64,000 nt of DNA from JBBDYG01 sp040901765 (GTDB lineage Bacteria; Planctomycetota; Planctomycetia; Pirellulales; Lacipirellulaceae), in contig JBBDYG010000033.1 of NCBI GenBank assembly GCA_040901765.1, positions 1-64,000 of the forward strand, in the 5' to 3' direction. Numbering within the stretch: position 1 is the first letter of the stretch; the number at the start of each line of letters is the position of its first letter. Shown one piece after another: positions 37,934-47,626 of this stretch. The position numbers and the translations under genes are program-made. Under the pieces are notes generated by a model. It did not search any database, had not been told where the DNA came from, and worked only from the letters and a program-made list of their open reading frames with translations.

Positions 37934-39010
37934 ATGCAAGATACGTCTTTTTTTGAGCGTCCATCGAGTTTGCCGATTACGGCGAGTAAGCCGCGGTTGG
38001 TGATCGGAATTGAGCAGACTTGGCCGGCAGATCAATGGACCGGGGTGCATGTGGTGCTGGCGGTATCCGGTGGCGCCGACAGCGTGGCCCTGCTGCGGGC
38101 CATGCTGGAATTGAAGCAACAACATGGGGGGCTTGGCCAGTTGCACGCCGCTCACCTGAACCACGGATTGCGTCTAGCGGAGGCGGATTACGACCAGCAC
38201 TGGGTAGCCGAATTGTGCCAAAGTCTGGGCGTCCAGTTCTGGAGTGGTCGAACGGAAATCACCGCGCCGGATACCCGCGAGGGGTGGGAGGCGGCCGCAC
38301 GCAGTGCCCGCTACGAGTTCTTAACCCGCACTGCGGAGCAAATCGGCGCTCGATTTGTGGTGACGGCTCACACCGCGGACGATCAGGCGGAAACTGTGCT
38401 GCACCGGATAATGCGTGGTACCGGAATCGAAGGTCTGGCCGGAATTCCCTTATCGCGATCACTATCGCCTAGCGTGACGCTCATCCGGCCAATGCTTGGC
38501 GTGAAGCGCGCGGAAGTCGTCAGCTTTCTGGAGGAACTAGAGCAGGGCTTTTGCACTGATTCATCGAACGCCAGTTCGCGGTTTACTCGAAATTGGCTGC
38601 GCAACGATCTATTGCCCCAGATTCGCGATCGCGTGAATCCCGAAGTCGACGACGCACTATTGCGGTTATCGCAACAGGCACGCGAGACTCAGCAGGAGAT
38701 CGCGGATCGTGCCGACCGGCTGATTGAGATGCATGCACAGTTTACGGAGGATGCGAATAATAGTAGAAGTGGTGAATTAAGTATCGAGTGCGGTTCCCTG
38801 CGCGATGAGGCTATGGTGGTAGTTCGGGAGCTATGCAAACGGGCCTGGCAGAGATCGGGTTGGCCTTTGCGAGACATGGGTTATGACCAATGGCAACAGC
38901 TTGCGCAGCTCGCGCTTTCAGCGGACGGGCTAGCCGTCATGCTGCCGGGAGGAGTGCGAGCCGAGGCAAGCGGGGGGTTTCTGGTTCTTCGCAGGGCCGA
39001 TCCGCGTTGA
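37934..39010 (+). CDS. tilS: tRNA(Ile)-lysidine synthase TilS
   Basis: 358 aa. The PP-loop SGGADS (residues 45-50) and HLNHGLR, GRTEI, EGWEAAARSARYEF and VVTAHTADDQAETVLHRIMRGTG segments identify the N-type ATP pyrophosphatase core of TilS, which converts C34 of the isoleucine CAU anticodon to lysidine. Downstream FCTDSSNASSRFTRNWLRNDLLPQI is the conserved second motif. The C-terminal substrate-binding region is shorter than in E. coli, as in several phyla. ATG at 37934. Confidence 0.93.
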   Translation: MQDTSFFERPSSLPITASKPRLVIGIEQTWPADQWTGVHVVLAVSGGADSVALLRAMLELKQQHGGLGQLHAAHLNHGLRLAEADYDQHWVAELCQSLGVQFWSGRTEITAPDTREGWEAAARSARYEFLTRTAEQIGARFVVTAHTADDQAETVLHRIMRGTGIEGLAGIPLSRSLSPSVTLIRPMLGVKRAEVVSFLEELEQGFCTDSSNASSRFTRNWLRNDLLPQIRDRVNPEVDDALLRLSQQARETQQEIADRADRLIEMHAQFTEDANNSRSGELSIECGSLRDEAMVVVRELCKRAWQRSGWPLRDMGYDQWQQLAQLALSADGLAVMLPGGVRAEASGGFLVLRRADPR

Positions 39011-39077
39011 CGGCCCCGCCGGTTAAAACGTACCATCCGCGGCCCCAAACTCCCCTGCCCCCTGTCATGTTGGCCCG

Positions 39078-40379
39078 ATGAAGTTGCGCGAACACCCGCT
39101 GCGGCTCTTGGTGCCGATCTTGCTCGTCGCGCTTTCGACGCGTGTCGGATTCGTCTATTGGTGGCAATTTCATCACTTGCCAGCGCAGCAAAGATTCGAG
39201 TTCCCGGACAGCGAAAGTTACTGGATATTGGGGCAGCAGATCGCCCAGGGAGAGCCGTATGAGTTCGGTTCCCCCGATCGTCGTGCGTTTCGCGCCCCTG
39301 GATATCCAATATTGCTCGCAGCGCTGTTTAAGCTGACTGGCGTCGACGCCTCACCACTGGCGGCTCGCATTCTCGGCGCGTGCATAGGAACGCTATCGGT
39401 GGGTCTGGTCTATTGGTGCGCCCGCCCCGTGTTCGGTTCCACAGCGGGTCTGTGGGGCGCCGCGATGATGGCCGTCGACCCCGGGGCGATTGCCACCAGC
39501 GGTTTTGTTTTGGCAGAAGCACCGTTTGGCATGTGGATGCTATTGCAACTGGGTCTTTGGCAGCGCGGCGAGATACTGGCCGAAAACCGGGGTCAATCCG
39601 CGCTTCTGACATTGCTAAGCGGCATCGCCGCTGGGATCGCGACCCTCACCCGCCCGAGTTGGCTATTATTCACTCCGCTGTTGATCGCCGCTTGCCGGCT
39701 TAGCGCCGGTCCTTCGCGGGGTTGGCTGCTCCGCAGTGGCTGCGCCTTATTGGGTCTCGTAATCGCGCTAACTCCTTGGACGGTGCGTAACTGGCGCGTC
39801 TTTCATCAATTCATCCCCACCTCTCTGCAGGTCGGCGCAAGCCTCTACGATGGCCTCCATCCCGAGTCCGACGGCGGAAGCGATATGCGGTTTGTCGATC
39901 GTTTTACCGCCGAACTGAAGGCCGCCGATGCCCAACAACCTGATGCTGCTGTGAACGATGTGCCATTTGAAATTCGGCTTGATCGCCGCATGCGCGACGC
40001 TGCTCTCGCTTGGGCGCGCGAGAATCCAGGTCGGGCTCTGCAACTTGCGACCATAAAGTTCAGCCGGATGTGGAATCCCTGGCCGAATGAGCCGAGCTTT
40101 CGCCGGTGGTACGTCGCCGTGCCGGTCGCCGTTTCGTACATCACGGTGATAGGGCTGGCGATTCTGGGAACGTGGCGTCATCGCACGCAAGGCTGGCGCA
40201 TGGCGCTGTTCTGGTTGCCGGCCCTCTACTTTACGCTGCTGCACATGGTGTTTGTCGGTTCGATCCGCTATCGGCAGCCGGCCATGCTGGCCCTGGCAGT
40301 ACCGGCCGGGGCGGCGATTGTTGGTCCATTGTCCATCGCCCGAAGTCCGTTACAGAAACGTCCGTCGCTTAATTCCTGA
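39078..40379 (+). CDS. ArnT/PMT-like membrane glycosyltransferase
   Basis: 433 aa and highly hydrophobic, with about 10 membrane helices. After the first helix comes FPDSESYWILGQQIAQGEPYEFG, with DSESYW acidic residues resembling the catalytic loop of the dolichyl-phosphate-mannose (GT39/ArnT) family, then RAPGYPILLAALFKLTG. Such proteins transfer sugars from a polyprenyl phosphate carrier to proteins, lipids or glycans across the membrane. Donor and acceptor unknown. It begins 67 bp after tilS and leads into the AsmA-like gene, in a cell-envelope setting. Confidence 0.8.
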   Translation: MKLREHPLRLLVPILLVALSTRVGFVYWWQFHHLPAQQRFEFPDSESYWILGQQIAQGEPYEFGSPDRRAFRAPGYPILLAALFKLTGVDASPLAARILGACIGTLSVGLVYWCARPVFGSTAGLWGAAMMAVDPGAIATSGFVLAEAPFGMWMLLQLGLWQRGEILAENRGQSALLTLLSGIAAGIATLTRPSWLLFTPLLIAACRLSAGPSRGWLLRSGCALLGLVIALTPWTVRNWRVFHQFIPTSLQVGASLYDGLHPESDGGSDMRFVDRFTAELKAADAQQPDAAVNDVPFEIRLDRRMRDAALAWARENPGRALQLATIKFSRMWNPWPNEPSFRRWYVAVPVAVSYITVIGLAILGTWRHRTQGWRMALFWLPALYFTLLHMVFVGSIRYRQPAMLALAVPAGAAIVGPLSIARSPLQKRPSLNS

Positions 40380-40419
40380 ATTCCGATTCCTGACCTCCGA
40401 CCTCCGACCCCTCACTCCC

Positions 40420-43400
40420 ATCGTCCGCTTCATTCATTGCCTCTGGGTTTGCTTCAAGTGGACGCTCGCGCTGGGCGTGGCCGCGACGATCGCCGTGTGC
40501 GCCTATCTGTACCTGCGGCTCGATGACGAAATTCGCCGGTATTCGGAGCAGTTGCTAGCCAACCACTACACGAACTTGCGAGTGCAGGTCGGCAGCGCCC
40601 GTTTTGTACAGGGCCGAGGAATCACGATTTACGACGTGGCGCTCTCTGATCCCAACGCGGTGGAGGCATACCGGTCGCTGATGCACATCGACGAGTTGCA
40701 GCTTTTGGGACAACTCGACACGCGCGACATTCTCTCGCGCGATCCAGACATCGAACGCATCGTGGTGAAACGTCCGCAATTGTTTGCTCGGCGGGGCAAT
40801 GACGGGGCATGGAACCTGAACGGATTGCTGCCCTTGCCGAAGTTCGGCAACCGGTCGCCGCACGTCCAATTGGAGGGTGCCGTACTAGTTATCAGCGATG
40901 AACAAAAGCCGCAAGCTTTGCCGCTGGTGGTCCGCGACATTGATTTGCAGGTTCACCGCGACGCAAAGATCCCAGGCGGGGCGCCGACTTGGCAGTTCTT
41001 TGGTTCCGTGGGACGGCCACTCGCTGAAAAAGTCGCCTTCAGCGGCGACTACGATGCGGCAACTGGGCAGTTGGACGTGGCCGGCACCGTGGTGCAACTC
41101 GAAATGACGCCGGAATTTCTCGAGAGTTTACCGTTGGACGGCCTGGAAAGCATTCGCGGCGCTGAGATGCATGGGCGCGTCGATTTCACTTTTGAGGCAC
41201 ATCGTGCTGCCGGCACCGACGCACCGCTGCAATGGGCCGTAAAGGATTTCAAATTGACCGGCGGTCGATTGTCCCACCCGCGGTTGCCGCGGCGAATCAG
41301 CGAGGTGCAGGCCCAGGGCACCTGCGATCAGAATGGACTCGATCTTACCAGTTGCACCGGCAAGTACGGCCAAACCGACGTGATACTTGCTTGCCGCCGC
41401 ACCGGTTGGCATGCTGCGGCACCCCTGGCGCTGCGTGCGCGGGTTGTGAATCTGCCGCTCGATCAGCAACTTGAAACTTCGCTGCCCGCAAGTCTCTGGA
41501 AATGGTGGAACCGTTTCCGGCCCACCGGTAATGTGACCGCGTCGCTCAGCCTGACCTTCGATGAACGAGGCTGGCTCCCCGATGCGACGGTCGAGTGTCA
41601 CCAAGTTTCGTTTGCCGACACCGAGAAGTTCCCCTACCGGCTACAAAACGCAACGGGCACCCTGCGTTACTACGATACCGGCGGCCCGCAGGGGGCCGAA
41701 CTGACGTTCGCCTTGCAGCCGACAATGCAAGGTCGCCAGGTGAATATCAGCGGTCACTTTGTGGGCATGCCGGACCTCGATTCGATGAGTGCGGCGGGGC
41801 CGTTGCCCACGGGTGAACTTCAGATCATTGGAACAAAAGTAACATCGCACCAAGAGTTGATCGACGCACTACCCGCAACCGCCCGCGGCGTTGTCAACTC
41901 GCTTAATCCCAGCGGTGAGTTTTCCTTCGTTTGGAAAGCAGAGCGAACGTCACCTCAGCAACCACAGATGGCGACGTCTCTCACGCTCGACTTGCACGAC
42001 AGCCGATTTCGATACGTTCATTTCCCGTATCCACTATCCCACGTATCCGGACGGGTTATCGCGAAAGGAAAACACTGGACGTTTCAAGATCTAATTGCGC
42101 GCGATGAAGGAAGCGGACAAGTCTTGCGAGGAAATGGATCGCTCACGCCAACGCCATCAGGAGCATTATTGCAACTGACGATCGGCGGAACCGAAGTGCC
42201 GCTCGACAACGATCTGCGAGGCGCGCTCGACCCGGCGTTGCAGGAGCTATGGAGTCAACTTCGACCCCAGGGCCGCATCAATTTCTCGACGCAAGTGACC
42301 CACGAAACAGGCGGGCAGCAAAAGCCCCGAGTTGAGATCGTATTACAAGACCACGAGCGGTCGGTGTTGATTGAGCCGACGTTTTTTCCGTTCCGGTTGG
42401 AGCAAATCGGAGGACGTGTTACCGTTTCGGCGGACAAGCGGGTGACACTCCAGAATGTGCGCGCCCGGCATGGGCAAATGGAGATTATCACGCAAGGCGG
42501 ATGGCAACCGCTCGCTAGCGGTGGTTGGGAGTTTCGCCTGCAAGGTCTGCACGTCGATCGGCTGACGCCGAGCCACGACCTGATCGCCGCGGTGCCATCT
42601 ACGGTCCGCAAGGTGTTCGAACAGCTCAAGCCGGAAGGATACTTCGAAATCCAAGGCGGCGATCTAACCTTTACCCAGCCGTCGCCACAGAATCCACGAA
42701 TCGATACTCGTTGGGACATGATTCTCGACTGCCATCAGGCCGATCTGCATGCCGGGATCCCGTTGAACGGCGTTTCGGGAAGCGTCCGCTTGATCGGTGG
42801 CAACCTGGGCGGCCAGTGTAGTTCGGTCGGCGAACTGCAAATCGATTCGCTCATGTGGCGCGGCGTGCAATTCACCGGTATTCGCGGACCAATGTGGTGC
42901 GACCACTCGCAGTGCCTGTTTGGTCAGGGGGCCACTCAAAAAATGGACCAGCCGCCACGCTCCATGGTCGCGCAAACGTGCGGTGGCGCCGTCGCGATGA
43001 ATGGCAATGTCATGTATGACGGCTATCCTCGCTATGGACTTAACGCCGAGCTTCGCGGCATGGATCTCGCGCGATTCGCCAACGAGCAACTCAATGGACA
43101 AGGCGACCTCAGCGGCCGCGTTGACGGCGAGTTACGACTGCAAGGACACGGAAGTTCGCTGTACGGCCTGGAAGGCGCGGGCCGGCTCACGGTGAACGAC
43201 GCGCATCTCTACGAACTGCCGCTGCTCGTGTCGCTCCTGAAGGTGCTGCGAAACCGCGCGCCTGACCCCACGGCATTCAATAAAGTCGAGTCAGACTTTT
43301 TAATTCATGGCGATCGCATTACTTTGCAAACGCTTAACCTGTTGGGCGACGCCGTAAGCTTCTATGGGAGCGGCGATGCGTGGTTCAATAAGCGCGTCGA

Positions 43401-43641
43401 CTTGGCGTTTCATAGCATTGTCGGCCAGAATGAATTATCGTTGCCCCTGCTTCGGTCGTTCGTGGGCCAGGCGAGCGAGCAGGTCCTGCAGTTGACGGTC
43501 GACGGCACGATCGACGATCCGCAGACGCACGCCAAGGCATTTCCCGGAGTGACCAATATGCTGGAGCAACTTCAAACCGATCTGCAAGGACTGCCGTTGC
43601 CTGCCGCGGCCCAACATCCCACGCCGGCGCTGCCGCGCTAA
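40420..43641 (+). CDS. AsmA-like/DUF3971 envelope protein, start codon non-standard
   Basis: About 1073 aa. One N-terminal membrane helix (LALGVAATIAVCAYLYL) precedes a long periplasmic body with repeated beta-rich segments (GITIYDVALSDPN, NGLLPLPKFGNRSPHVQLEGAVLVIS) and a typical AsmA-like C-terminus (ADFL/SFYGSGDAWFNKRVDLAFHSIVGQNELSLPLL), the fold of proteins that span the periplasm and move lipids. No ATG, GTG or TTG lies between the end of the preceding gene and the membrane helix in this frame. An ATC at 40420 or ATT at 40432 gives a normal N-terminus; TTG codons at 40252 and 40318 lie inside the upstream gene. Confidence 0.7.
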   Translation: MVRFIHCLWVCFKWTLALGVAATIAVCAYLYLRLDDEIRRYSEQLLANHYTNLRVQVGSARFVQGRGITIYDVALSDPNAVEAYRSLMHIDELQLLGQLDTRDILSRDPDIERIVVKRPQLFARRGNDGAWNLNGLLPLPKFGNRSPHVQLEGAVLVISDEQKPQALPLVVRDIDLQVHRDAKIPGGAPTWQFFGSVGRPLAEKVAFSGDYDAATGQLDVAGTVVQLEMTPEFLESLPLDGLESIRGAEMHGRVDFTFEAHRAAGTDAPLQWAVKDFKLTGGRLSHPRLPRRISEVQAQGTCDQNGLDLTSCTGKYGQTDVILACRRTGWHAAAPLALRARVVNLPLDQQLETSLPASLWKWWNRFRPTGNVTASLSLTFDERGWLPDATVECHQVSFADTEKFPYRLQNATGTLRYYDTGGPQGAELTFALQPTMQGRQVNISGHFVGMPDLDSMSAAGPLPTGELQIIGTKVTSHQELIDALPATARGVVNSLNPSGEFSFVWKAERTSPQQPQMATSLTLDLHDSRFRYVHFPYPLSHVSGRVIAKGKHWTFQDLIARDEGSGQVLRGNGSLTPTPSGALLQLTIGGTEVPLDNDLRGALDPALQELWSQLRPQGRINFSTQVTHETGGQQKPRVEIVLQDHERSVLIEPTFFPFRLEQIGGRVTVSADKRVTLQNVRARHGQMEIITQGGWQPLASGGWEFRLQGLHVDRLTPSHDLIAAVPSTVRKVFEQLKPEGYFEIQGGDLTFTQPSPQNPRIDTRWDMILDCHQADLHAGIPLNGVSGSVRLIGGNLGGQCSSVGELQIDSLMWRGVQFTGIRGPMWCDHSQCLFGQGATQKMDQPPRSMVAQTCGGAVAMNGNVMYDGYPRYGLNAELRGMDLARFANEQLNGQGDLSGRVDGELRLQGHGSSLYGLEGAGRLTVNDAHLYELPLLVSLLKVLRNRAPDPTAFNKVESDFLIHGDRITLQTLNLLGDAVSFYGSGDAWFNKRVDLAFHSIVGQNELSLPLLRSFVGQASEQVLQLTVDGTIDDPQTHAKAFPGVTNMLEQLQTDLQGLPLPAAAQHPTPALPR

Positions 43642-43729
43642 TTGAAAATACGAGCTATGATTGATCGGCGATATGTCGCGATTGTCGCCATCCAAACGAT
43701 TCGGATTGCTTTCGACGAGGAGTCGAACG

Positions 43730-44053
43730 ATGAGTATGGCACCACTCGGCGGACTGCTAGGCAGCGCTGCGGGAGCACCTTTGTCGCAGTCTAAGGGCAC
43801 GGACACAGATCGCGGAGCCCGCGATGCGGCCGTGACGGCCCGCGCTGTGGACACGGCAGATCGCGCTGAGCGGGCGGGCGGGATCGGCCGGATGGAGCAG
43901 GATCAGCAGTCCGACGAGCGCGACGCCGATGGCCGACGCCCGTGGGAAGCTCCGACCGCCACGCAGGCTACCGAGTCGAACGAAGTGCCCGAGCCACCGC
44001 GAAGCAAGGACGCCACCGGCACGGCTGGAACACAGCTTGATCTGGTCGGCTGA
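43730..44053 (+). CDS. small conserved planctomycete protein, hypothetical
   Basis: 107 aa. Begins MSMAPLGGLLGSAAGAPLSQ, then a charged, alanine- and aspartate-rich middle (GIGRMEQDQQSDERDADGRRPWEAP) and ends KDATGTAGTQLDLVG. GAGGAG precedes the ATG at 43730. I know proteins of this form from other planctomycetes by general familiarity, but not their function. No signal peptide or membrane segment is obvious; it is likely disordered. Confidence 0.6.
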   Translation: MSMAPLGGLLGSAAGAPLSQSKGTDTDRGARDAAVTARAVDTADRAERAGGIGRMEQDQQSDERDADGRRPWEAPTATQATESNEVPEPPRSKDATGTAGTQLDLVG

Positions 44054-44178
44054 CGCACATGAGGCAGGCCTTCTAGCCTAACCTCTTCTCAGAAGGCCGC
44101 ACGCCTACCGCATGTCGGTTCGTACGCATAAACTGAAGCGTTTGGCATTGTTTCCACGCTCATATCGCTTTTTTCTCC

Positions 44179-45015
44179 ATGCGATTCACAAAAATGCAGG
44201 GCGCGGGCAACGACTATATCTATGTCGATTGCTTCGCCGAGCCGATTCCTGAAAACCCCACCGTGCTCGCGCGGAAGATCTCCGATCGCCACTTCGGCGT
44301 TGGCGGCGATGGACTGATCCTCATTTGCCCGTCCGATGTGGCCGACGCCGAGATGCGGATGTTCAACGCCGATGGCTCGCCGTCGGAAATGTGCGGCAAC
44401 GGCATTCGCTGCGTTGCCAAATATGTCTACGACCACGGCATTTGCCGCCGTGACGAGCTGCGGATTGCATCTGGCGGCCGAGTGCTATCACTCGCCCTGG
44501 AAGTCAAAGGCGGGGTCGTTCATCGCGTGCGGGTCGACATGGGCGAACCGATCTTGAGCGCCGCCCAGATTCCCACGACACTGCCAGGCGATCCCGTGCG
44601 AAATGCTCCACTGGCAGTCGGCGATCGCAAGTTGCTTGTAACATGTGTTTCGATGGGCAATCCTCACTGCGTGACATTCGTGGATGAGATTACCGATGAA
44701 CTGGTGCTTGGGATTGGCCCGCGCGTCGAATGTGCTCCCGAGTTCCCAGGTCGCACGAATGTGGAATTTGCCAAAGTGCTTAGTCGCGATCGAGTGCGCC
44801 AGCGGACGTGGGAGCGCGGCAGCGGCGAAACATTGGCGTGCGGCACCGGCGCGAGTGCGGTCTGCGTGGCGGGAGTGCTGACGGAGCGTACTGACCGCTG
44901 CGTTACAGTGGAGTTACTTGGCGGCGAGTTAGACATTGAGTGGAACGCGTCTGACAGTCATGTATACATGACCGGGCCTGCGGTTGAAGTGTTTTCCGGT
45001 GAGTGGCCCGCGTAG
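44179..45015 (+). CDS. dapF: diaminopimelate epimerase
   Basis: 278 aa. Catalyses LL- to meso-diaminopimelate for lysine and cell-wall synthesis. The two catalytic cysteines are in the proper motifs: EMCGNGIRC (C72) and LACGTGASAV (C221). MQGAGNDYIYVD, DGLILI, and NPHCVTFVDE are also conserved. Length is typical. It is followed closely by a DUF374 acyltransferase gene, and preceded by a small hypothetical gene. Confidence 0.95.
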   Translation: MRFTKMQGAGNDYIYVDCFAEPIPENPTVLARKISDRHFGVGGDGLILICPSDVADAEMRMFNADGSPSEMCGNGIRCVAKYVYDHGICRRDELRIASGGRVLSLALEVKGGVVHRVRVDMGEPILSAAQIPTTLPGDPVRNAPLAVGDRKLLVTCVSMGNPHCVTFVDEITDELVLGIGPRVECAPEFPGRTNVEFAKVLSRDRVRQRTWERGSGETLACGTGASAVCVAGVLTERTDRCVTVELLGGELDIEWNASDSHVYMTGPAVEVFSGEWPA

Positions 45016-45031
45016 GAAGCGCGCAGAAGCA

Positions 45032-45805
45032 ATGAAGCTTACAGGCAAATTAACTAACGGATTGATCGGGCTCCTCGCGACACACGGCGTGCGTGCCTGG
45101 ATGCGGTCCCTCGATTTCCGGGCCATCTATCTCGATCCGGCAGTCGACCCCACTCGCGCACTCGGTGGTACGCGGATTTACGTCTTCTGGCACGAGAATT
45201 TGCTGATACCCCTTTACTTGCGCGGTCACTGCCACATCGCAATGCTGTTAAGCCAGCATCGCGATGCGGATATTCTCGGCCGGGTGGCGAAACTATCGGG
45301 CTTCGGCTGCGTCCGTGGTTCGACCTATCGCGGCGGAGCGCGGGCGCTGATGGAATTGCTAGAGCGCAGCCGCACGCAACACCTTGCGATCACGCCCGAT
45401 GGCCCGCGCGGGCCGCGGCGACAACTAGCGCAGGGACCGATCTACCTGGCGTCGAAACTTCGCTTGCCAATCGTCGCCATGGGCATGGGCTACGACCGGC
45501 CTTGGCGAGCGCCGAGTTGGGACCGCTTTGCCGTTCCGCGGCCCTTTTCTCGCGCGCGGGGAATTGTCAGCCCGCCGATTTCGATTCCCGGCGACCTCGA
45601 TCGCGACGGGGTGGAGCGTTGGCGATTGCACTTGGAGCGGGTGCTCAATGAGCTAAGTCGTGAATCGGAGGCATGGGCCGAATCGGGCCGGCGACGGACC
45701 GGCGAAGTTGTCTGCCGCCCCCAATCCGCACCAAAGCCGATCCCGGCAGCGCCTTCATTGCAAGTATCGGACGCTGATGAGGGATCAGTCTCGCGAGCGG
45801 CGTAA
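45032..45805 (+). CDS. DUF374 lysophospholipid acyltransferase-like protein
   Basis: 257 aa. The sequence FWHENLLIPLY, SQHRDADILGRVAKLSGFGCVRGSTYRGGARAL and ITPDGPRGPRRQLAQG contains the DUF374 form of the acyltransferase motifs, with the serine/histidine-rich active-site replacement (SQHRDAD) and PDGPRGP. It probably transfers an acyl chain to a lysolipid or lipid A precursor at the inner membrane. The ATG at 45032 follows the dapF stop by 16 bp; an in-frame ATG at 44984 overlaps dapF. Confidence 0.8.
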   Translation: MKLTGKLTNGLIGLLATHGVRAWMRSLDFRAIYLDPAVDPTRALGGTRIYVFWHENLLIPLYLRGHCHIAMLLSQHRDADILGRVAKLSGFGCVRGSTYRGGARALMELLERSRTQHLAITPDGPRGPRRQLAQGPIYLASKLRLPIVAMGMGYDRPWRAPSWDRFAVPRPFSRARGIVSPPISIPGDLDRDGVERWRLHLERVLNELSRESEAWAESGRRRTGEVVCRPQSAPKPIPAAPSLQVSDADEGSVSRAA

Positions 45806-45890
45806 GGCGTTGTCCGCAGATTTCACAGATAGAACGCAGATGATGAGCGCGATTACAAGTCCATAGAAGCTTATTCTGTAAACAAGAGTT

Positions 45891-45970
45891 TTGAACAGGA
45901 GGAAACGGAGGAAGCAGAGAAATATGTGACGATCCTTTTCTCTCTGTTCTCTCCGTTTCCTCCTGTTTAA
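45891..45970. repeat. imperfect inverted repeat
   Basis: Purine-rich arm AACAGGAGGAAACGGAGG (about 45894-45911) pairs with a pyrimidine-rich arm CTCCGTTTCCTCCTGTTT (45951-45968). It sits just before xseA and resembles the AGGAG-type repeats at 23700. Confidence 0.75.
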
Positions 45971-46013
45971 TTCTTTGGCCTTTGAATAGCTTTTTTACCA
46001 ATGAGCAAAGCTT

Positions 46014-47243
46014 GTGTCCGCAGCCACCCGATCCGCCGAACAAACTCTCACCGTTTCGCAGCTTACGGGCCTTTTGAAAGGAGTCGTTGAGGAATCGTTC
46101 CCCTCGGTTTGGGTGGCTGGCGAGATCTCCAATTACTCGCAGCCAAATTCGGGGCATTGCTACTTCACGCTGAAGGACGATGCCGCTCAGATTCGTGCCG
46201 TGATGTGGCGCACGGCCGCGGCGCGACTTAAATTCGATCTCGCCGATGGCCTTGACTTGATCTGTCACGGGCGGCTCGATGTCTATCCGCCGCGCGGTAG
46301 TTATCAACTGGTGGTTGACGAGGCCCAACCCAAAGGCATGGGGGCGCTGGAACTCGCGCTTCGTAAGCTACGCGAGAAGCTCGCCGCCGAAGGGCTGTTC
46401 GACCCGGGGCGAAAGCGACCGTTGCCAAAGTTTCCGCGGCGGATCGGATTCGTGACCAGTCCCACGGGAGCAGCGGTGCGCGATTTCTTAGAAGTGTTGC
46501 GGCGGCGCTGGCACGGCGTTGAGGTGCTGATCGTGCCGGTGCGAGTGCAGGGCGATGGCGCGGCGCAGGAGATCGCCCGGGGCATCGCCACCGCCAACAG
46601 ATTGCGGCCGGCGCTCGACGTACTCGTCGTCGGCCGCGGAGGCGGAAGCTTGGAAGACTTGTGGTGTTTTAACGACGAGCGCGTTGTGCGGGCGATTGTC
46701 GCCTCGCGGGTGCCGGTCGTTTCGGCGGTGGGACATGAAATTGACGTGACGCTCGCGGACCTGGCCGCAGACGTGCGCGCCCTTACGCCCAGCGAAGCCG
46801 CCGAGCGGGTGGTGCCGGCTGTCGACGAGATCAACGCCCGGCTGAGGTCGTTAACCGACCGCTGCCTTCAGGCCGCGCAGCGTCAGCAGCGGAGGTTTCG
46901 GGAACGGATCGAATCGCTTCGCAATCGCCGCCCCTTCGTGCGGCCCTTTGCGCGGGTGCAGGAATTGGCCCGCCGAACCGACGAACTTGAAGTCCGCGTC
47001 GATCGCGGCGCGCAACGACTGCTTGCGGAACGAAACAGCCGGTTCCAGCGCCTCGCCGGCAAGCTTCAGTCGCTCAGCCCCTTGAGCGTCTTGGCCCGCG
47101 GCTACAGTGTGACAACCGACTCAAAAAGCGGCGAACTACTGCGATCAATCCGCGATGCCACGCCTGGCCAGCGGTTGACGACCCGGCTCGCGGATGGTGA
47201 AGTGGAGAGCGTCGTCGATCAAACCCGCGACGAAATCCAATAA
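46014..47243 (+). CDS. xseA: exodeoxyribonuclease VII large subunit
   Basis: 409 aa starting from a GTG at 46014. The OB-fold N-terminus (FPSVWVAGEISNYSQPNSGHCYFTLKDDAAQIRAVMWR) and the catalytic-domain GFVTSPTGAAVRDFL, DVLVVGRGGGSLEDLWCFNDE and SAVGHEIDVTLADLAADVRALTPSEAAE are typical. With the small subunit encoded next, it degrades single-stranded DNA processively. It is the first gene of a five-gene same-strand run. Confidence 0.95.
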   Translation: MSAATRSAEQTLTVSQLTGLLKGVVEESFPSVWVAGEISNYSQPNSGHCYFTLKDDAAQIRAVMWRTAAARLKFDLADGLDLICHGRLDVYPPRGSYQLVVDEAQPKGMGALELALRKLREKLAAEGLFDPGRKRPLPKFPRRIGFVTSPTGAAVRDFLEVLRRRWHGVEVLIVPVRVQGDGAAQEIARGIATANRLRPALDVLVVGRGGGSLEDLWCFNDERVVRAIVASRVPVVSAVGHEIDVTLADLAADVRALTPSEAAERVVPAVDEINARLRSLTDRCLQAAQRQQRRFRERIESLRNRRPFVRPFARVQELARRTDELEVRVDRGAQRLLAERNSRFQRLAGKLQSLSPLSVLARGYSVTTDSKSGELLRSIRDATPGQRLTTRLADGEVESVVDQTRDEIQ

Positions 47244-47266
47244 TCGAAGCTTTTACCCCCTGCCCG

Positions 47267-47626
47267 ATGGCTAGAAAAAAACCCACTTCCGACTGCGATC
47301 AACCGGCCACCTTCGAGGCGGCTCTAGCGGAACTAGAAGCAGTCGTCGCCGATCTGGAGCACGGCGAGTTGGGTCTCGATGAGTCGCTGGCCCGGTACGA
47401 AGTGGGCGTTCGGCGAATCCGGCAATGCCAGGAACAGCTTCAGCGTGCCGAGCGGCGGATTGCCCTGCTGTCGGGGGTCGATGCGGATGGCAAGCCGATT
47501 ACGCAGCCGTTTGACGACGCCCAGCACGATTCGCTCGAAGAAAAGGCCGCCGCACGGGGCCAACGTCGCGGGGCCAAGCGTCCGTCAGGCGGAGATGAAG
47601 TGGACGATGGCCGCAGCCTTTTCTAA
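47267..47626 (+). CDS. xseB: exodeoxyribonuclease VII small subunit
   Basis: 119 aa. TFEAALAELEAVVADLEHGELGLDESLARYEVG, then IRQCQEQLQRAERRI, is the conserved helical pair of XseB. The charged C-terminal tail is longer than in E. coli. It sits 23 bp after xseA, so the two are probably translated from one message. Confidence 0.93.
   Translation: MARKKPTSDCDQPATFEAALAELEAVVADLEHGELGLDESLARYEVGVRRIRQCQEQLQRAERRIALLSGVDADGKPITQPFDDAQHDSLEEKAAARGQRRGAKRPSGGDEVDDGRSLF

Noticed and set aside
40252..40419. Extension of the AsmA-like gene into the glycosyltransferase gene using TTG starts
   Set aside because: It would give a large overlap and a non-signal N-terminus; the membrane helix defines the start region.
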